This document shows positions 1 through 9,807 of a stretch of 64,000 nucleotides of DNA, one piece after another. The translations under genes were made by a program, and so were the position numbers. The notes beneath the pieces are model-generated. The model saw nothing but the letters and a program-made list of their open reading frames with translations. It had not been told where the DNA came from and ran no database searches. Location of the stretch: positions 124,001 to 188,000 of the forward strand of contig NZ_JAPYKH010000001.1 of NCBI RefSeq assembly GCF_029623345.1, in the 5' to 3' direction. Position 1 is the first letter of the stretch. Each line of letters starts with the position of its first letter. This stretch comes from Sphingomonas phyllosphaerae (GTDB taxonomy: Bacteria > Pseudomonadota > Alphaproteobacteria > Sphingomonadales > Sphingomonadaceae).

Positions 1-1039
1 CGAACAGCAGCACCACGCGGGGTTCGTCGCTGTCGTTCCACGCCTCATGCTCGATCGAATCGTCGAAGATCATCAGCTCGCCGGCGCGCACCGCGCGCTC
101 CTCGTTGCCGACGCGCAGGCGGCAACGCTCGGGCACGATCAGCGGCAGGTGGACGATCAGCCGCGTGTTGAGCATGCCGTTATGCGCCGGAATGTGGGTG
201 TGCGGTCGCAGCACCGAGAACAGCGCCATCGGCGAGCGTCCGGGGATGTGCGGCAGCGGCGCGGCCGCCAGGGCGGCGAGCGTCGCCGGGCAGCGCGGCG
301 CGTTCACGGCCTGCGGTACGCCATTCTCGAGCAGGTGGAAGGCGCTCCAGCGGGGATCGTCGAGCAGCGCATGGCCGCGGCTGGCGCGGGTCGGATCGGC
401 CTGCACATAGGGCGCGGAGCCGCTGCCGCTCGCGATCAATTCATCCAGCTCGGCGCGGATCGCCGACGCGGCTTCGACGAGCCCCGGCGCCCAATCGAAC
501 TCCGCCGCGTCGAAGAACTGGCGGTGCGGCAGACCGGGGAAGAAGAAGCTGGTCGGCTGCTGGAGGTACAGCTGCTTCTCGCCCGTCACCAAGGCTACCG
601 CCTCGGTGAAGCGCGGGCCTGCGTTCGCGTCCGCCACCCGGGCGCGCAGGTGGTCCGCAAACCGCCCCGACGCCGCCGCGAGCCGCTCCTGCGCGGCGCG
701 AAGCAGCGGCTGCGCGCGCTCCGCTTCGGACGCATTCGCCAGCGCCAGCCCATAGAAGGAGCAGGCGGCGCGATCGTCCTCGGCATAGTCGCCGCGCAGC
801 ACCAACGCCTGGCGGTGACGCGGCTCGGCGGCGAGCACGCGGTCGAGCGCCTCTGTCACCGCGATTCGCTCGGCGCCCGTGCCGGCGCGTGCCTGGGCGA
901 GCAGTAGCCACAGCTGCGAGGTCGCCACCCCTGCCGCGGCGACGCGCTCGAACGCGTCGCGCGCCGCCCCCGCGTCACCGCGCTGCAACGCCTCATATCC
1001 CGCCTGCGCCAATCGCGCGTGCTCGCTCTGTGCTGCCAT
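1..1039 (-). CDS. Aspartyl/asparaginyl beta-hydroxylase family protein, C-terminus cut by window edge
   Basis: Reading from the ATG at 1039 the frame stays open to the window edge, so the C-terminus is missing. The first ~150 residues are Ala-rich and helical, resembling TPR repeats (pattern LLAQARAGTG, ALVLRGDYAED). The second half carries the double-stranded beta-helix of the Asp/Asn hydroxylase family: SVLRPHTHIPAHNG, then LIVHLPLIVP and a late FDDSIEHEAWNDS. These give the two metal-binding histidines and the substrate-side arginine expected of 2-oxoglutarate/Fe(II) dioxygenases. The substrate is unknown; family members hydroxylate protein Asp/Asn residues or lipid A acyl chains. The TPR-like front favours a protein substrate. 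It is transcribed divergently from the gene relic that follows. Confidence 0.8.
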   Translation of the reverse strand, partial: MAAQSEHARLAQAGYEALQRGDAGAARDAFERVAAAGVATSQLWLLLAQARAGTGAERIAVTEALDRVLAAEPRHRQALVLRGDYAEDDRAACSFYGLALANASEAERAQPLLRAAQERLAAASGRFADHLRARVADANAGPRFTEAVALVTGEKQLYLQQPTSFFFPGLPHRQFFDAAEFDWAPGLVEAASAIRAELDELIASGSGSAPYVQADPTRASRGHALLDDPRWSAFHLLENGVPQAVNAPRCPATLAALAAAPLPHIPGRSPMALFSVLRPHTHIPAHNGMLNTRLIVHLPLIVPERCRLRVGNEERAVRAGELMIFDDSIEHEAWNDSDEPRVVLLF

Positions 1040-1273
1040 TTGCTCAGCGTAGAGGGAGAGCCGTCACGATTGAAGGAGGTTATCCGCAACGCGGTGCTTG
1101 GATAGCGCGGCTCTCCGCGTCGCATCGCACGATATGCGCCCACACGCCTCGGCTCGGCGCCGCTCGCTCTACAAATGGGAAGGCGACGGCGGGAGGAACG
1201 CATCACACGGAGGTCCGCACGCGATCGGCGGCGATCTCGGATCGCGGCCGCCGTCAGATCTGGGGGATTGCGG

Positions 1274-1982
1274 GTGAGAGTGGTGGTCATCAACTACACG
1301 GGCACAGTCGGCAAGGCGACGGTGGCCGCGCACCCGCTCGCCCCGCGGATGGCCGACGCGAAGATCTTCGCGATCGAGAGCGTCAACCAGACCACGTCCG
1401 ATCTGGGTCTGGAATCCCAGGCAATGAAGGGCGAGAAGTTCGGCGTGCTCTTCCGCAAGCTGCTGATGCTCGCCTCCGTGATCATCGACGTCGGCGCCAC
1501 CAACGTCGAGGATTTCCTCGACCGCATGATCATAATACGAGGGCGCGCAGGAGGAGATCGACTTCTTCGTGGTCCCGGTCGTCTCCCGCGGCAAGGAGCA
1601 GCAGGAGACGATCCAGCTGGTCGACGCGCTCGCGGCTGCCGGCGTCTCGCGCGAGCGCGTGCGGATCCTCTTCAACCGGGTGGACGCTGACGTGCGCGAC
1701 GAGTTCGCGCCGGTGCTGATCTACGCCAAACAGCGGCAGACCTGCATCGCCAACCCGGCCGCCGCGCTGTACGAGACCGAATTGTGCGACCTGCTCGCCG
1801 CGAAGCGACTGTCGATCGGCGCGTTGATGGCGGACGAGACAGACTATCGCGTGCGCCTACGCACGATCGACAAGGGCGATGCCAAGGCGATCGCGCACTA
1901 CTCCGACATGCACGCGCTCAAGCTCCTCGCCAAGGCGGCGGCACCGCAGTTCGACCGCGCGTTCGCGGCGCTGTTCGCCTGA
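1274..1982 (+). pseudogene. StbB-like plasmid-stability P-loop ATPase, frameshifted relic
   Basis: A GTG at 1274 opens a frame beginning VRVVVINYTGTVGKATVAAH, which resembles the start of StbB/ParA-like plasmid stabilisation ATPases. The frame breaks near 1530. The expected continuation (Y-E-G-A-Q-E-E-I-D-F-F) is only reached by skipping one base in the run atcataatacgag; the remainder then reads in another frame to 1982 (FVVPVVSRGKEQQETIQLV...). The Walker A is also altered: GKAT where the family has GKTT. A point frameshift plus a damaged nucleotide-binding loop argue for a decaying gene rather than a pure sequencing error. No StbA/StbC partner is visible beside it. Such genes belong to plasmids, so this is probably a trace of a past integration. 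Confidence 0.7.
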
Positions 1983-2082
1983 GCGGACAGCGAGTGCGAG
2001 CAAGTACGGGGCGCCGGCGCGCCTGCACGATCGCACACGCGAGGGGGGCGACGCGGCGGCTCGATTGACCTATCTGGCGCGC

Positions 2083-4827
2083 ATGACCGGGCGTTTCGAC
2101 CATCTCCCCCACCGCCGCGCGATCGTCAGCCGTCGCGCGCTCGCCGAGGCCGCGGCGGCGCTACCGGGCGACGATCCCGCGACGCTGCGCCGCGGGCTGA
2201 GCCAGCTGCTGCGGGAGGCGCTCGACGCCGGCCGCGCCGAGATCGCCCGCCGGCTCGCCGCGACGCCGTCGCGCGGTCTCGAGGCTGCCAACGCCCAGGC
2301 CTATCTGGTCGACCAGTTGCTGATCGTGCTTGCCGAGGTGACGACGCACCGGCTCTATCCGGTCCACAACCCGACTGCGGGTGAGCGGCTGCTGCTGATC
2401 GCGGTGGGCGGTTACGGCCGCGGCGAGATGGCGCCCTTCTCCGACGTCGACATCGGTTTCCTCACGCCCGGCAAGCAGACCCCCTGGGCCGAGCAGGTGA
2501 TCGAGTCGATGCTCTACACCTTGTGGGACTTGGGGCTGAAGATCGGCCACTCCAGCCGCTCGCTCGACGAGATGGTGCGTCAGGCCAGGGCCGACGTCAC
2601 GGTGCGCACCGCGCTGCTGGAGGGGCGCTTCGTCTGGGGCGACGAAGCGCTTTATGCCGAGGCGGCGAAGCGCTTCCACGACGACGTGCGGCACGGCACC
2701 GAGCGCCAGTTCATCGCCGACAAGCTGGCCGAGCGCAACGCGCGCCACGTCCGCATGGGCGACACGCGCTACGTCGTCGAGCCCAATGTCAAGGAAGGGA
2801 AGGGCGGGCTGCGCGATCTGCACGCGCTCTTCTGGATCGGCAAATATGTCTATGACGTGCAGCGCGCCGCCGAGCTGGTCGACATCGGCCTGTTCACCCG
2901 CGCCGAATATCGCGCCTTCCATCGCGCCGACAACTTCCTCTGGGCGGTGCGCTGCCACCTCCACCTGATTGCCGGGCGCGCCGAGGACCGGCTGACCTTC
3001 GATTATCAGCGCGAGATCGCGGAGCGGATGCGCTACGCCGCCCGGCCGGGGAAGCCCGCGGTCGAGCGCTTCATGCAATTCTACTTCCTCCAGGCCAAGG
3101 CGGTGGGGTCGCTCACCGGACTGTTCCTCGCCCATCTGGAGGAACGGTTTGCGCCGAAGCGGCGCTACGGCCTTCCGCGGCTGCGTCGCGCCCCGCGCAA
3201 GCTGCACGGCTTCACCGTCGACGGCGGCCGTATCGCGCTGCCCGAGGACGAATTCCTCCGCGCCGATCCCGTTCGGCTGGTCGAGCTGTTCGCGCTCGCC
3301 GCGCACGAGGCCAAGGAGATCCACCCGCTGGCCATGCGCGCCGCGACGCGCGACGCCAAGCTGGTGGCGACGGTGCGCCGCGACCCGCGGGCCAATGCGT
3401 CGTTCCTGGAGCTGCTCGCCGGCCCCGCCGACCCCGAGCTGGCGCTGCGCTGGATGAACGAGGCCGGCGTGCTGGGCCAGTTCGTGCCCGATTTCGCGCG
3501 TGTGGTCGCGCAGATGCAGTTCGACATGTACCACCATTACACGGTCGACGAGCACACCATCCGCGCGCTCGGCCTGCTCAGCCGGCTGGAGCACGGTCAG
3601 CTCGCCGAGGAGCACCCGCTCCCCAGCACGGTGATCGAGCAGATCGTGTCGCGACGCGTGCTGTATGTCGCGGTGTTCCTCCACGACATCGCCAAGGGGC
3701 GCGGCGGCGACCATTCGATCCTGGGCGCCGAGGTGGCCGAGCGGCTCGGCCCGCGCTTCGGGCTCTCCCCGGCGGAGACCGAGACGGTCGCCTGGCTGGT
3801 GCGTCACCATCTGCTGATGAGCGCCACCGCCTTCCGCCGCGACCTCACCGACTTCAAGACCATTCTCGACTTCACCGAAGTGGTGCAGAGCCCCGAGCGG
3901 CTGCGGCTGCTGCTGGTGCTCACCGTGGTCGACATCAAGGCGGTCGGTCCGGGGACGTGGAACGGGTGGAAGGGCCAGTTGCTCGGCGACCTCTACGACC
4001 GCGCTGAGGAGGTGCTGCGGCTCGGCCACAAGCAAAAAGGGCGCGGCGAGCGGCTGCTCGCCAAGCAGGACGGCCTGCGCGCGGCGATGGGGTGGAGCGA
4101 GGCCGAGCTCGCCGCCTACGCGCATCGCCTGCCCGAGGCCTATTGGATCGCCGAGCCGGGCGACGTGCTCGCGCACAACGCGGCCTTCGTCGCGCGCGCC
4201 GGCGACGCGCCGCTGTCGATCGACGCGCAGGTCTATCCCGAGCGCGGGGCGACGCTGGTGACGGTCTATGCCGCCGATCACCCCGGCCTGTTCAGCCGCA
4301 TCGCCGGCGCGATCCACGTCGCCGGCGGCAACATCATCGACGCGCGCATCCACACCACGCGCGACGGCATGGCGCTTGACAATTTCCTCGTGCAGGATCC
4401 GCTCGGCCGCCCCTTCGACGAGGCGGGGCAGCTCGAGCGGCTCAAGACCGCGATCGAGGACGCGCTGGCGGGGCGCGGCAAGCTGACCGACCGCCTGCGC
4501 GCCAAGCCGCTGCCGCGCGCGCGCGCAGACGCGTTCCGCATCGAGCCCAATGTGCTGGTCGACAACAAGGCATCCAACCGCTTCACCGTGGTGGAGGTGG
4601 CGGCGCGCGACCGCCCGGCGCTGCTGAACCAGCTGGCGCACGCGCTGTTCCTGTCGAAGGTCACGATCCACTCAGCGCATGTCGCCACTTATGGCGAGCG
4701 CGCGGTCGACGTCTTCTACCTGACCGATCTCACCGGCGACAAGCTCACGGCCGGCGCGCGGCAGCGCGCGCTGGAGAAGCGGCTGCTCGCCGCGGCGGCG
4801 GGCGTGCCCTACGAAGAGGCGGCGTAG
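2083..4827 (+). CDS. glnD: [Protein-PII] uridylyltransferase/uridylyl-removing enzyme
   Basis: Bifunctional nitrogen sensor that uridylylates PII proteins when glutamine is low and removes UMP when it is high. From the ATG at 2083 it is 914 residues, normal for GlnD. Order of domains: nucleotidyltransferase core with GGYGRGEMAPFSDVDIGFL near residue 107 (metal-binding SDVD), GlnD linker with VVEPNVKEGKGGLRDLHAL, HD hydrolase domain with FLHDIAKGRGGDHS near residue 530, and two C-terminal ACT domains starting around residues 720 and 830 (VTVYAADHPGLFSRIAGAI; VVEVAARDRPALLNQLAHA). An in-frame TTG 18 bases upstream is an alternative start. All key motifs look intact. Confidence 0.95.
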   Translation: MTGRFDHLPHRRAIVSRRALAEAAAALPGDDPATLRRGLSQLLREALDAGRAEIARRLAATPSRGLEAANAQAYLVDQLLIVLAEVTTHRLYPVHNPTAGERLLLIAVGGYGRGEMAPFSDVDIGFLTPGKQTPWAEQVIESMLYTLWDLGLKIGHSSRSLDEMVRQARADVTVRTALLEGRFVWGDEALYAEAAKRFHDDVRHGTERQFIADKLAERNARHVRMGDTRYVVEPNVKEGKGGLRDLHALFWIGKYVYDVQRAAELVDIGLFTRAEYRAFHRADNFLWAVRCHLHLIAGRAEDRLTFDYQREIAERMRYAARPGKPAVERFMQFYFLQAKAVGSLTGLFLAHLEERFAPKRRYGLPRLRRAPRKLHGFTVDGGRIALPEDEFLRADPVRLVELFALAAHEAKEIHPLAMRAATRDAKLVATVRRDPRANASFLELLAGPADPELALRWMNEAGVLGQFVPDFARVVAQMQFDMYHHYTVDEHTIRALGLLSRLEHGQLAEEHPLPSTVIEQIVSRRVLYVAVFLHDIAKGRGGDHSILGAEVAERLGPRFGLSPAETETVAWLVRHHLLMSATAFRRDLTDFKTILDFTEVVQSPERLRLLLVLTVVDIKAVGPGTWNGWKGQLLGDLYDRAEEVLRLGHKQKGRGERLLAKQDGLRAAMGWSEAELAAYAHRLPEAYWIAEPGDVLAHNAAFVARAGDAPLSIDAQVYPERGATLVTVYAADHPGLFSRIAGAIHVAGGNIIDARIHTTRDGMALDNFLVQDPLGRPFDEAGQLERLKTAIEDALAGRGKLTDRLRAKPLPRARADAFRIEPNVLVDNKASNRFTVVEVAARDRPALLNQLAHALFLSKVTIHSAHVATYGERAVDVFYLTDLTGDKLTAGARQRALEKRLLAAAAGVPYEEAA

Positions 4828-4831
4828 CCGC

Positions 4832-5017
4832 TCAGTCGCGCTCGTCCTCATCGACGGCAGCATCGTTCGCGCCTGCGTCCGGCCCTTCGCCTGCGCCCGC
4901 GCGGCTCTGACCGGTGCCGCGCTTGGCAAGATCCTCGGTCGTGGTGCCGTCGTTCTGCTGGTCGATGTCGGCGGTGGGGTCGGCGCCCTCGCCGGCGTTG
5001 GCGCGATCGTCTGACAT
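4832..5017 (-). CDS. Small acidic hypothetical protein
   Basis: 61 residues, very rich in Asp, Glu, Gly and Ala, with no hydrophobic segment or Cys motif; it looks intrinsically disordered. An AGGAG-like site lies about 9 bases before the ATG. It converges on glnD with only four bases between the stop codons. I do not recognise the family. Short acidic proteins of this kind are common and usually unannotated in sphingomonads, but that is recollection and not shown by the sequence. Confidence 0.5.
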   Translation of the reverse strand: MSDDRANAGEGADPTADIDQQNDGTTTEDLAKRGTGQSRAGAGEGPDAGANDAAVDEDERD

Positions 5018-5092
5018 GGGTAAGGCTCCTGCTGCTCGCTGTCCTAACCCGCCGCGCCGGTGGACGGGCGCGGACGGTTGCGCTGCCCTGCG

Positions 5093-6499
5093 TTAGCCTC
5101 CGGTTGCCGCTGCTTCCGTATCGGCGACGGCCGCCGCGTGCCACAGTACGCCATAACCGAACAGGCCCGACACCAGCGACGCCGCCAGCACCGCGAGCGC
5201 GGCCATCTCGGTCAACTCGACCTCGGCAAAGGCGAGTTCGGCGATAAACAGTGAGATGGTGAAGCCGATCCCCGCCACCGCGCCGATGCCGAGCACCATC
5301 CGCCACGTCACACCGTCGGGCAGCCGTGCCTGACCGAGCCGCGTCGCCAGCCACGTCGCCGAGAGGAAGCCAATCGGCTTGCCCAGCACGAGCCCGACGA
5401 CGATCCCGAGCGCCAGCGACGATTGCACCGCGTCGCCGACCAGCGCCGCCGAAAAATGGATCCGCACGTTCGACAGCGCGAACAGCGGCAGCACGATGTA
5501 CGACACCCAAGGCGTGAGGATGCGCACCAGCCGCTCCGCCGCCTCGTCGGTGGCCGCGGCCATCTCGTGGAGGTAGCCGAGCCGGTGCTGTGCCTTCTCG
5601 CGATATTGCTCGGCCTCTTCCTCGTCGCGTGCGCTGTCGGCCGCGGCCTGCGCCGCCTTGAGCTGGTCGACCGGCTTCTGCACGCGCTCGACGAAGCGCT
5701 TCTCCGACAGGCGGGAGCTGGTCGGCAGCAGCAGACCGATCGCCACGCCGGCGATGGTGGGGTGGACGCCCGAGCCGAGCACGCCGACCCATACCACCAA
5801 CCCGCAGGCGACGTAGAGGATCGGCGCCACCCAGCGCAGCCGCAGCAGCACCATCATCGCGGCATAGCCGGCCGCGGCGAGCAGCAGGAACCACGGTTGC
5901 AAGGTCTCGGTGTAGGCCACCGCGATCACGAGGAGCCCAAACACGTCGTCGATCGCGGCGAAGGCGAGCAGCACCGCACGCACCGCGGGCGGCAGCCGGG
6001 TGGTAAACATCGCCACGATCGCGAGGCTGAAGGCGGTGTCCATCGCCGCCACCACGCCCCAGCCATGCTGTGTCGGCGTGCCGTAGTTGAAGGCGAGATA
6101 CAGCCCGACCGGCACGACAAGGCCGCCGATCGCGCCCGCGACCGGGAAGACCGCGGTCTGCCACGAGCTCAGCGCGCCCTTGACGAACTCGCGCTTCACC
6201 TCGGTGCCAATAATTAGGAAGAACAGCGGCATCAGCGCGTCGTTCACCCACTCAGCGACCGAGCGCTCGATCGCCCAGCTGCTGTAGCTGATCCGCAGCG
6301 GCCGGTCCCATAGTCGCGCATATTCCGCGCTCCACGGCGAGTTGATCGCCACCAGTGCGATCAGCGACGCGAGCAGCAGCGGCCCACCCGAGACCTGACC
6401 GATCGCAAAGAACGGCTCGATCTTGCGCAGGATCCTAGCGGCGGATGAGTGGTGCGCGCGCGCCGCGACCTGGCCGGACAGGCGCGGGCTGAGCGCCAT
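5093..6499 (-). CDS. nhaA: Na+/H+ antiporter NhaA
   Basis: Inner-membrane antiporter exchanging internal Na+ for two external H+, for sodium and pH homeostasis. The start MALSPRLSG at 6499 is chosen because a GGGAGA-type site precedes it; an upstream extension in the same frame is low-complexity. The 468-residue product has about 12 hydrophobic segments and NhaA signatures: FFLIIGTEVKREF near residue 94, AAMDTAFSLAIVAMF with Asp154, and FAAIDDVFGLLVIA with the paired Asp184-Asp185 that bind the ion. A hydrophilic, Ala/Glu-rich loop (DQLKAAQAAADSARDEEEAEQY) between transmembrane segments is longer than in the E. coli protein. It stands alone, with no nhaR beside it. Confidence 0.93.
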   Translation of the reverse strand: MALSPRLSGQVAARAHHSSAARILRKIEPFFAIGQVSGGPLLLASLIALVAINSPWSAEYARLWDRPLRISYSSWAIERSVAEWVNDALMPLFFLIIGTEVKREFVKGALSSWQTAVFPVAGAIGGLVVPVGLYLAFNYGTPTQHGWGVVAAMDTAFSLAIVAMFTTRLPPAVRAVLLAFAAIDDVFGLLVIAVAYTETLQPWFLLLAAAGYAAMMVLLRLRWVAPILYVACGLVVWVGVLGSGVHPTIAGVAIGLLLPTSSRLSEKRFVERVQKPVDQLKAAQAAADSARDEEEAEQYREKAQHRLGYLHEMAAATDEAAERLVRILTPWVSYIVLPLFALSNVRIHFSAALVGDAVQSSLALGIVVGLVLGKPIGFLSATWLATRLGQARLPDGVTWRMVLGIGAVAGIGFTISLFIAELAFAEVELTEMAALAVLAASLVSGLFGYGVLWHAAAVADTEAAATGG

Positions 6500-6754
6500 G
6501 GATGCGTTCTCCCGCGGGTGAGTAGGGTAGTGGATACGGGCGAGCGGGGCGCGGCGTTCCGTGCGGCGGCGGCTGGCTGACACAGATCAATGACTAAGCA
6601 CCGCTGCTCCGTCCTGATCGCAAACCGGAGTCCACCGTGCCGCTTACTCGGGAAGCGTTATTCTTGCGGGCCAGTGGTTTCCGGAACAGGCCGGGACGAC
6701 GCCAAGAAGTTGCGGCTGAGCCTTCAAACCCTTCGTTCTTGCGGACCGTACCGG
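6500..6754. other. Gene-poor stretch between nhaA and scfR
   Basis: About 255 bases upstream of nhaA and downstream of the ScfR gene. I see no convincing coding frame, RNA gene or strong palindrome here. It should hold the nhaA promoter, but no clear -35/-10 pair stands out. Confidence 0.4.
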
Positions 6755-8131
6755 TCACATCACCCGATAAGGTACCGCGCGCCGCTCTGCCGCATCGACG
6801 ACGATCGCGCGATCGGTCGGTGGGAAGGCGCGCTGGTCGCAGTCGGCGCGAGGGCAGAGGCGGCAGCTGATCCCGATCGGCGTCGCCGTGCCGCGCGGGC
6901 CCACCGCGTCGGCGTAGACGAAATCGGCGGCGTGCCGCGCCTCGCAGCCGAGCAGGACGGCGTAGCGTCGCGGGCTGCGCGCGAACTGCCCGGACGGTTT
7001 GACCAGCCCCTTGGCGAGCGAGACGTAGCGTGCGCCGTCGGGCGTCTCAGCGAGCTGGACCAGGATGCGATCCGGGATCGCCGCCGCCTCGTGGACGTGC
7101 CACAACGGACAGGCCCCGCCGAAGCGCGCGAACTGGAGCGGCGTGGCCGAGTGGCGCTTGGTAATGTTGCCCGCCATGTCGACGCGGCAAAAGTAGAAGG
7201 GGATGCCCTCCTCACCGGGGCGCTGCAGCGTGGATAGGCGATGGCAGGTCTGCTCGAAGCTCGTGTTGAAGCGGCGGGCGAGCCGGTCGATGTCGTGGCG
7301 CCCGCGACGCGCCTCGTCGCGGAAGGCGCGGTAGGGCATCAGCAGCGCGCCCGCGGCGTAATTTGCCAGACCGGTAGCGAGCAGTCGCCGCGCTTCTTCC
7401 TGCGCCAACGGCGCGGCGGCCACGATCGCGGCGATCGGCGCCGCAAAGGCGTGGGCGGCGAACCGGTGCGCGATCAGGAAACGCCGGCTTTCGGCGGGCA
7501 GTGCCGCAGAGAGCGTCAGGCGCGTGCCGTCGAAGCGCGCGAGCGCGGCGTCGTCGTGCTGGTCGGTCACGATCGTCACGCCGCGCGCGCGCAGCGCTGC
7601 CTCGACCCATTCGGCGTTGCCCGTGCCGCCCTGCTTGCCGGCAAGCGCCTCTGCGGCGAGGTCGAGCGGATCGACGTAGTTGCCCGCCTCGTGGAACCAG
7701 TCGCGCACCGCCTCCCAGGGCAGCCGCGCCCCCGCGCCGGCGGTCATCGCCTCCTCGGCGAGCGCCGCGCGCGCGTCGGCTTCCCGCTTGGCGGCGTGGA
7801 GCGCGATCAACCGGTCGGCGAGGTCGGGGCTCTGCTCGGCGAGGCGCGCCACCTCGTCGGGGGACATCGGCGCGACGGTCGGTTCGGCCAGCGCCTGCGC
7901 CAGCGCGGCGAGGCGGCGCGCCGGCACCTCGCCCTCGATCTGCGCCAGCGCGGCGGGAAAGTGGCGCGCGAGCGCGGCGAGCACCGCGCCGGTGAGCGGG
8001 CGTTCGTCGCTCTCTAGCTGCGACAGATAGCTCACCGACAGCGCCAGTCGCTGTGCCATGGCGCGTTGGGTGAGGCCGGCGGCGCGGCGCAGGTCGCGCA
8101 GCGCGGCGCCGGCGTAGAGCCGCTGCCTCAT
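6755..8131 (-). CDS. ScfR/PccR-type short-chain acyl-CoA transcriptional regulator
   Basis: 458-residue regulator starting at MRQRLYAGAALRDLRR. An XRE-type helix-turn-helix occupies about residues 8-62 (LRRAAGLTQRAMAQRLALSVSYLSQLES). A middle region resembles the DUF955/IrrE-like domain, and the C-terminus is the DUF2083 type with the cysteine cluster CRLCPRADCDQRAFPP. This architecture defines the ScfR family, which senses acyl-CoAs and controls propionate or glyoxylate assimilation (PrpR of actinobacteria, PccR of Rhodobacter sphaeroides). Divergent placement 106 bases from pccB strongly suggests that it regulates the propionyl-CoA operon and probably itself. The metallopeptidase HExxH motif of true IrrE proteins is not seen (HRFAAHAF instead), as in other ScfRs. 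Confidence 0.9.
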   Translation of the reverse strand: MRQRLYAGAALRDLRRAAGLTQRAMAQRLALSVSYLSQLESDERPLTGAVLAALARHFPAALAQIEGEVPARRLAALAQALAEPTVAPMSPDEVARLAEQSPDLADRLIALHAAKREADARAALAEEAMTAGAGARLPWEAVRDWFHEAGNYVDPLDLAAEALAGKQGGTGNAEWVEAALRARGVTIVTDQHDDAALARFDGTRLTLSAALPAESRRFLIAHRFAAHAFAAPIAAIVAAAPLAQEEARRLLATGLANYAAGALLMPYRAFRDEARRGRHDIDRLARRFNTSFEQTCHRLSTLQRPGEEGIPFYFCRVDMAGNITKRHSATPLQFARFGGACPLWHVHEAAAIPDRILVQLAETPDGARYVSLAKGLVKPSGQFARSPRRYAVLLGCEARHAADFVYADAVGPRGTATPIGISCRLCPRADCDQRAFPPTDRAIVVDAAERRAVPYRVM

Positions 8132-8144
8132 CGCGACGGAATAG

Positions 8145-8189
8145 TTCGCAAGACGTCGCTTCGCAAGTTCGCAACTTCGCATTTGCGCA
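8145..8189. promoter_or_regulatory. Probable ScfR operator array between scfR and pccB
   Basis: Four copies of TTCGCA(A/T) lie in the same direction, starting at 8145, 8160, 8168 and 8176, followed by TTTGCGCA at 8182-8189. The last three repeats are exactly 8 bases apart. The centre, AAGTTCGCAACTT (8165-8177), is a 5-3-5 inverted repeat. ScfR-family regulators are known to bind TTTGCAAA-like paired sites, so this is the obvious binding region. The array begins 14 bases from the regulator start codon, which fits autoregulation. Confidence 0.6.
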
Positions 8190-8237
8190 CGCGCGCGGCG
8201 ACAGGCAGGACGGCCGCGCACGTAACGGGAGAGCTGC

Positions 8238-9764
8238 ATGACCTCGACCATCGCCGAGCTGGAACGTCGCCGCGATGCCGCGCGCGCGGGCGGCGGCGAG
8301 AAGCGTGTCGCCGCGCAGCACGCCAAGGGCAAGCTGACCGCACGCGAGCGGCTCGACGTGCTGCTCGACGAGGGCAGCTTCGAAGAGGTCGACATGTTCG
8401 TCGAGCACAATTGCGTCGACTTCGGCATGGCGGAGCAGGTGATCCCGGGCGACGGCGTCGTCACCGGATCGGGCACGATCAACGGGCGCCTGGTGTTCGT
8501 GTTCAGTCAGGACTTCACCGTGTTCGGCGGTTCGCTGTCCGAGCGGCACGCGCAGAAAATCTGCAAGATCATGGACATGGCGATGAAGGTCGGGGCGCCC
8601 GTGATCGGGCTGAACGACAGCGGCGGCGCGCGGATCCAGGAGGGCGTGGCGAGCCTCGGCGGCTATGCCGAGGTGTTCCAGCGCAACGCGCTCGCCAGCG
8701 GCGTGGTGCCGCAGCTCAGCCTGATCATGGGGCCGTGCGCGGGCGGGGCGGTCTACTCGCCGGCGATGACCGACTTCATCTTCATGGTGAAGGACTCCAG
8801 TTACATGTTCGTCACCGGCCCGGAGGTGGTGAAGACGGTGACCAACGAGGTGGTGACGCAGGAGGCGCTGGGCGGGGCGGTGACGCACACCACCAAGACC
8901 AGCGTGGCCGACGTCGCGTTCGAGGACGATATCGAGGCGCTGCTCGCGGCGCGCGACTTCATCGACTTCCTGCCCGCGTCGAACCGCGAGGCGGCGCCGG
9001 AGCGACCCACCGCCGACGCCTGGGACCGGATCGAGCCGAGCCTCGACACGCTCGTCCCCGCCAATGCCAACCAGCCCTACGACATGCACGAGCTGATCCG
9101 GAAGGTGGTCGACGAGGGCGACTTCTTCGAGGTGCAGCCGGCGCACGGCGGCAACATCCTGTGCGGCTTCGGGCGGATCGAGGGGCGCACCATCGGCGTC
9201 GTCGCCAACCAGCCGACGGTGCTGGCGGGTGTGCTCGACATTAACGCCAGTCGCAAGGCGGCGCGCTTCGTGCGCTTCTGCGACGCCTTCGAGATCCCGA
9301 TCGTGACCTTCGTCGACGTCCCCGGCTTCCTGCCCGGCACCGCGCAGGAGCATAACGGCATCATCAAGCACGGCGCCAAGCTCTTGTTCGCTTATGCCGA
9401 GGCGACCGTACCCAAGATCACTGTGATCACGCGCAAGGCCTATGGCGGCGCATACGATGTGATGGCGTCGAAGCATCTGCGCGGCGACCTCAACTATGCC
9501 TGGCCGACCGCCGAGATCGCGGTAATGGGCGCGAAAGGCGCGGTCGAGATCATCTTCCGCGGCCGCACGCCGGACGAGATCGCCGAGCGCACCGCCGAAT
9601 ATGAGGCGCGCTTCGCCAATCCCTTCGTCGCGGCGAGCAAGGGCTTTATCGACGAGGTGATCCAGCCGCATTCGACCCGCCGCCGCATCGCGCTGGGCCT
9701 GCGCAAGCTGCGCGGCAAGTCACTGGAGAACCCGTGGAAGAAGCACGACAACATTCCTTTGTGA
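8238..9764 (+). CDS. pccB: Propionyl-CoA carboxylase beta subunit (carboxyltransferase)
   Basis: Transfers CO2 from carboxybiotin to propionyl-CoA, giving (S)-methylmalonyl-CoA. At 508 residues it is typical of PccB. It has the N-terminal [41 protein letters not shown] block, and the two crotonase-like halves carry the CoA and biotin sites ([61 protein letters not shown]). It is the first gene of the propionate operon; GGGAG precedes the ATG. The biotin-carrying partner pccA is at 15210, separated by several functionally linked genes. Confidence 0.95.
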   Translation: MTSTIAELERRRDAARAGGGEKRVAAQHAKGKLTARERLDVLLDEGSFEEVDMFVEHNCVDFGMAEQVIPGDGVVTGSGTINGRLVFVFSQDFTVFGGSLSERHAQKICKIMDMAMKVGAPVIGLNDSGGARIQEGVASLGGYAEVFQRNALASGVVPQLSLIMGPCAGGAVYSPAMTDFIFMVKDSSYMFVTGPEVVKTVTNEVVTQEALGGAVTHTTKTSVADVAFEDDIEALLAARDFIDFLPASNREAAPERPTADAWDRIEPSLDTLVPANANQPYDMHELIRKVVDEGDFFEVQPAHGGNILCGFGRIEGRTIGVVANQPTVLAGVLDINASRKAARFVRFCDAFEIPIVTFVDVPGFLPGTAQEHNGIIKHGAKLLFAYAEATVPKITVITRKAYGGAYDVMASKHLRGDLNYAWPTAEIAVMGAKGAVEIIFRGRTPDEIAERTAEYEARFANPFVAASKGFIDEVIQPHSTRRRIALGLRKLRGKSLENPWKKHDNIPL

Positions 9765-9807
9765 TGCTGCGTCATGCACATTATAAGGACATGTGAAGGA
9801 GTTTGCG

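Noticed and set aside
2161..4671. Long minus-strand frame opposite glnD
   Set aside because: No domain pattern; glnD motifs on the plus strand are complete.
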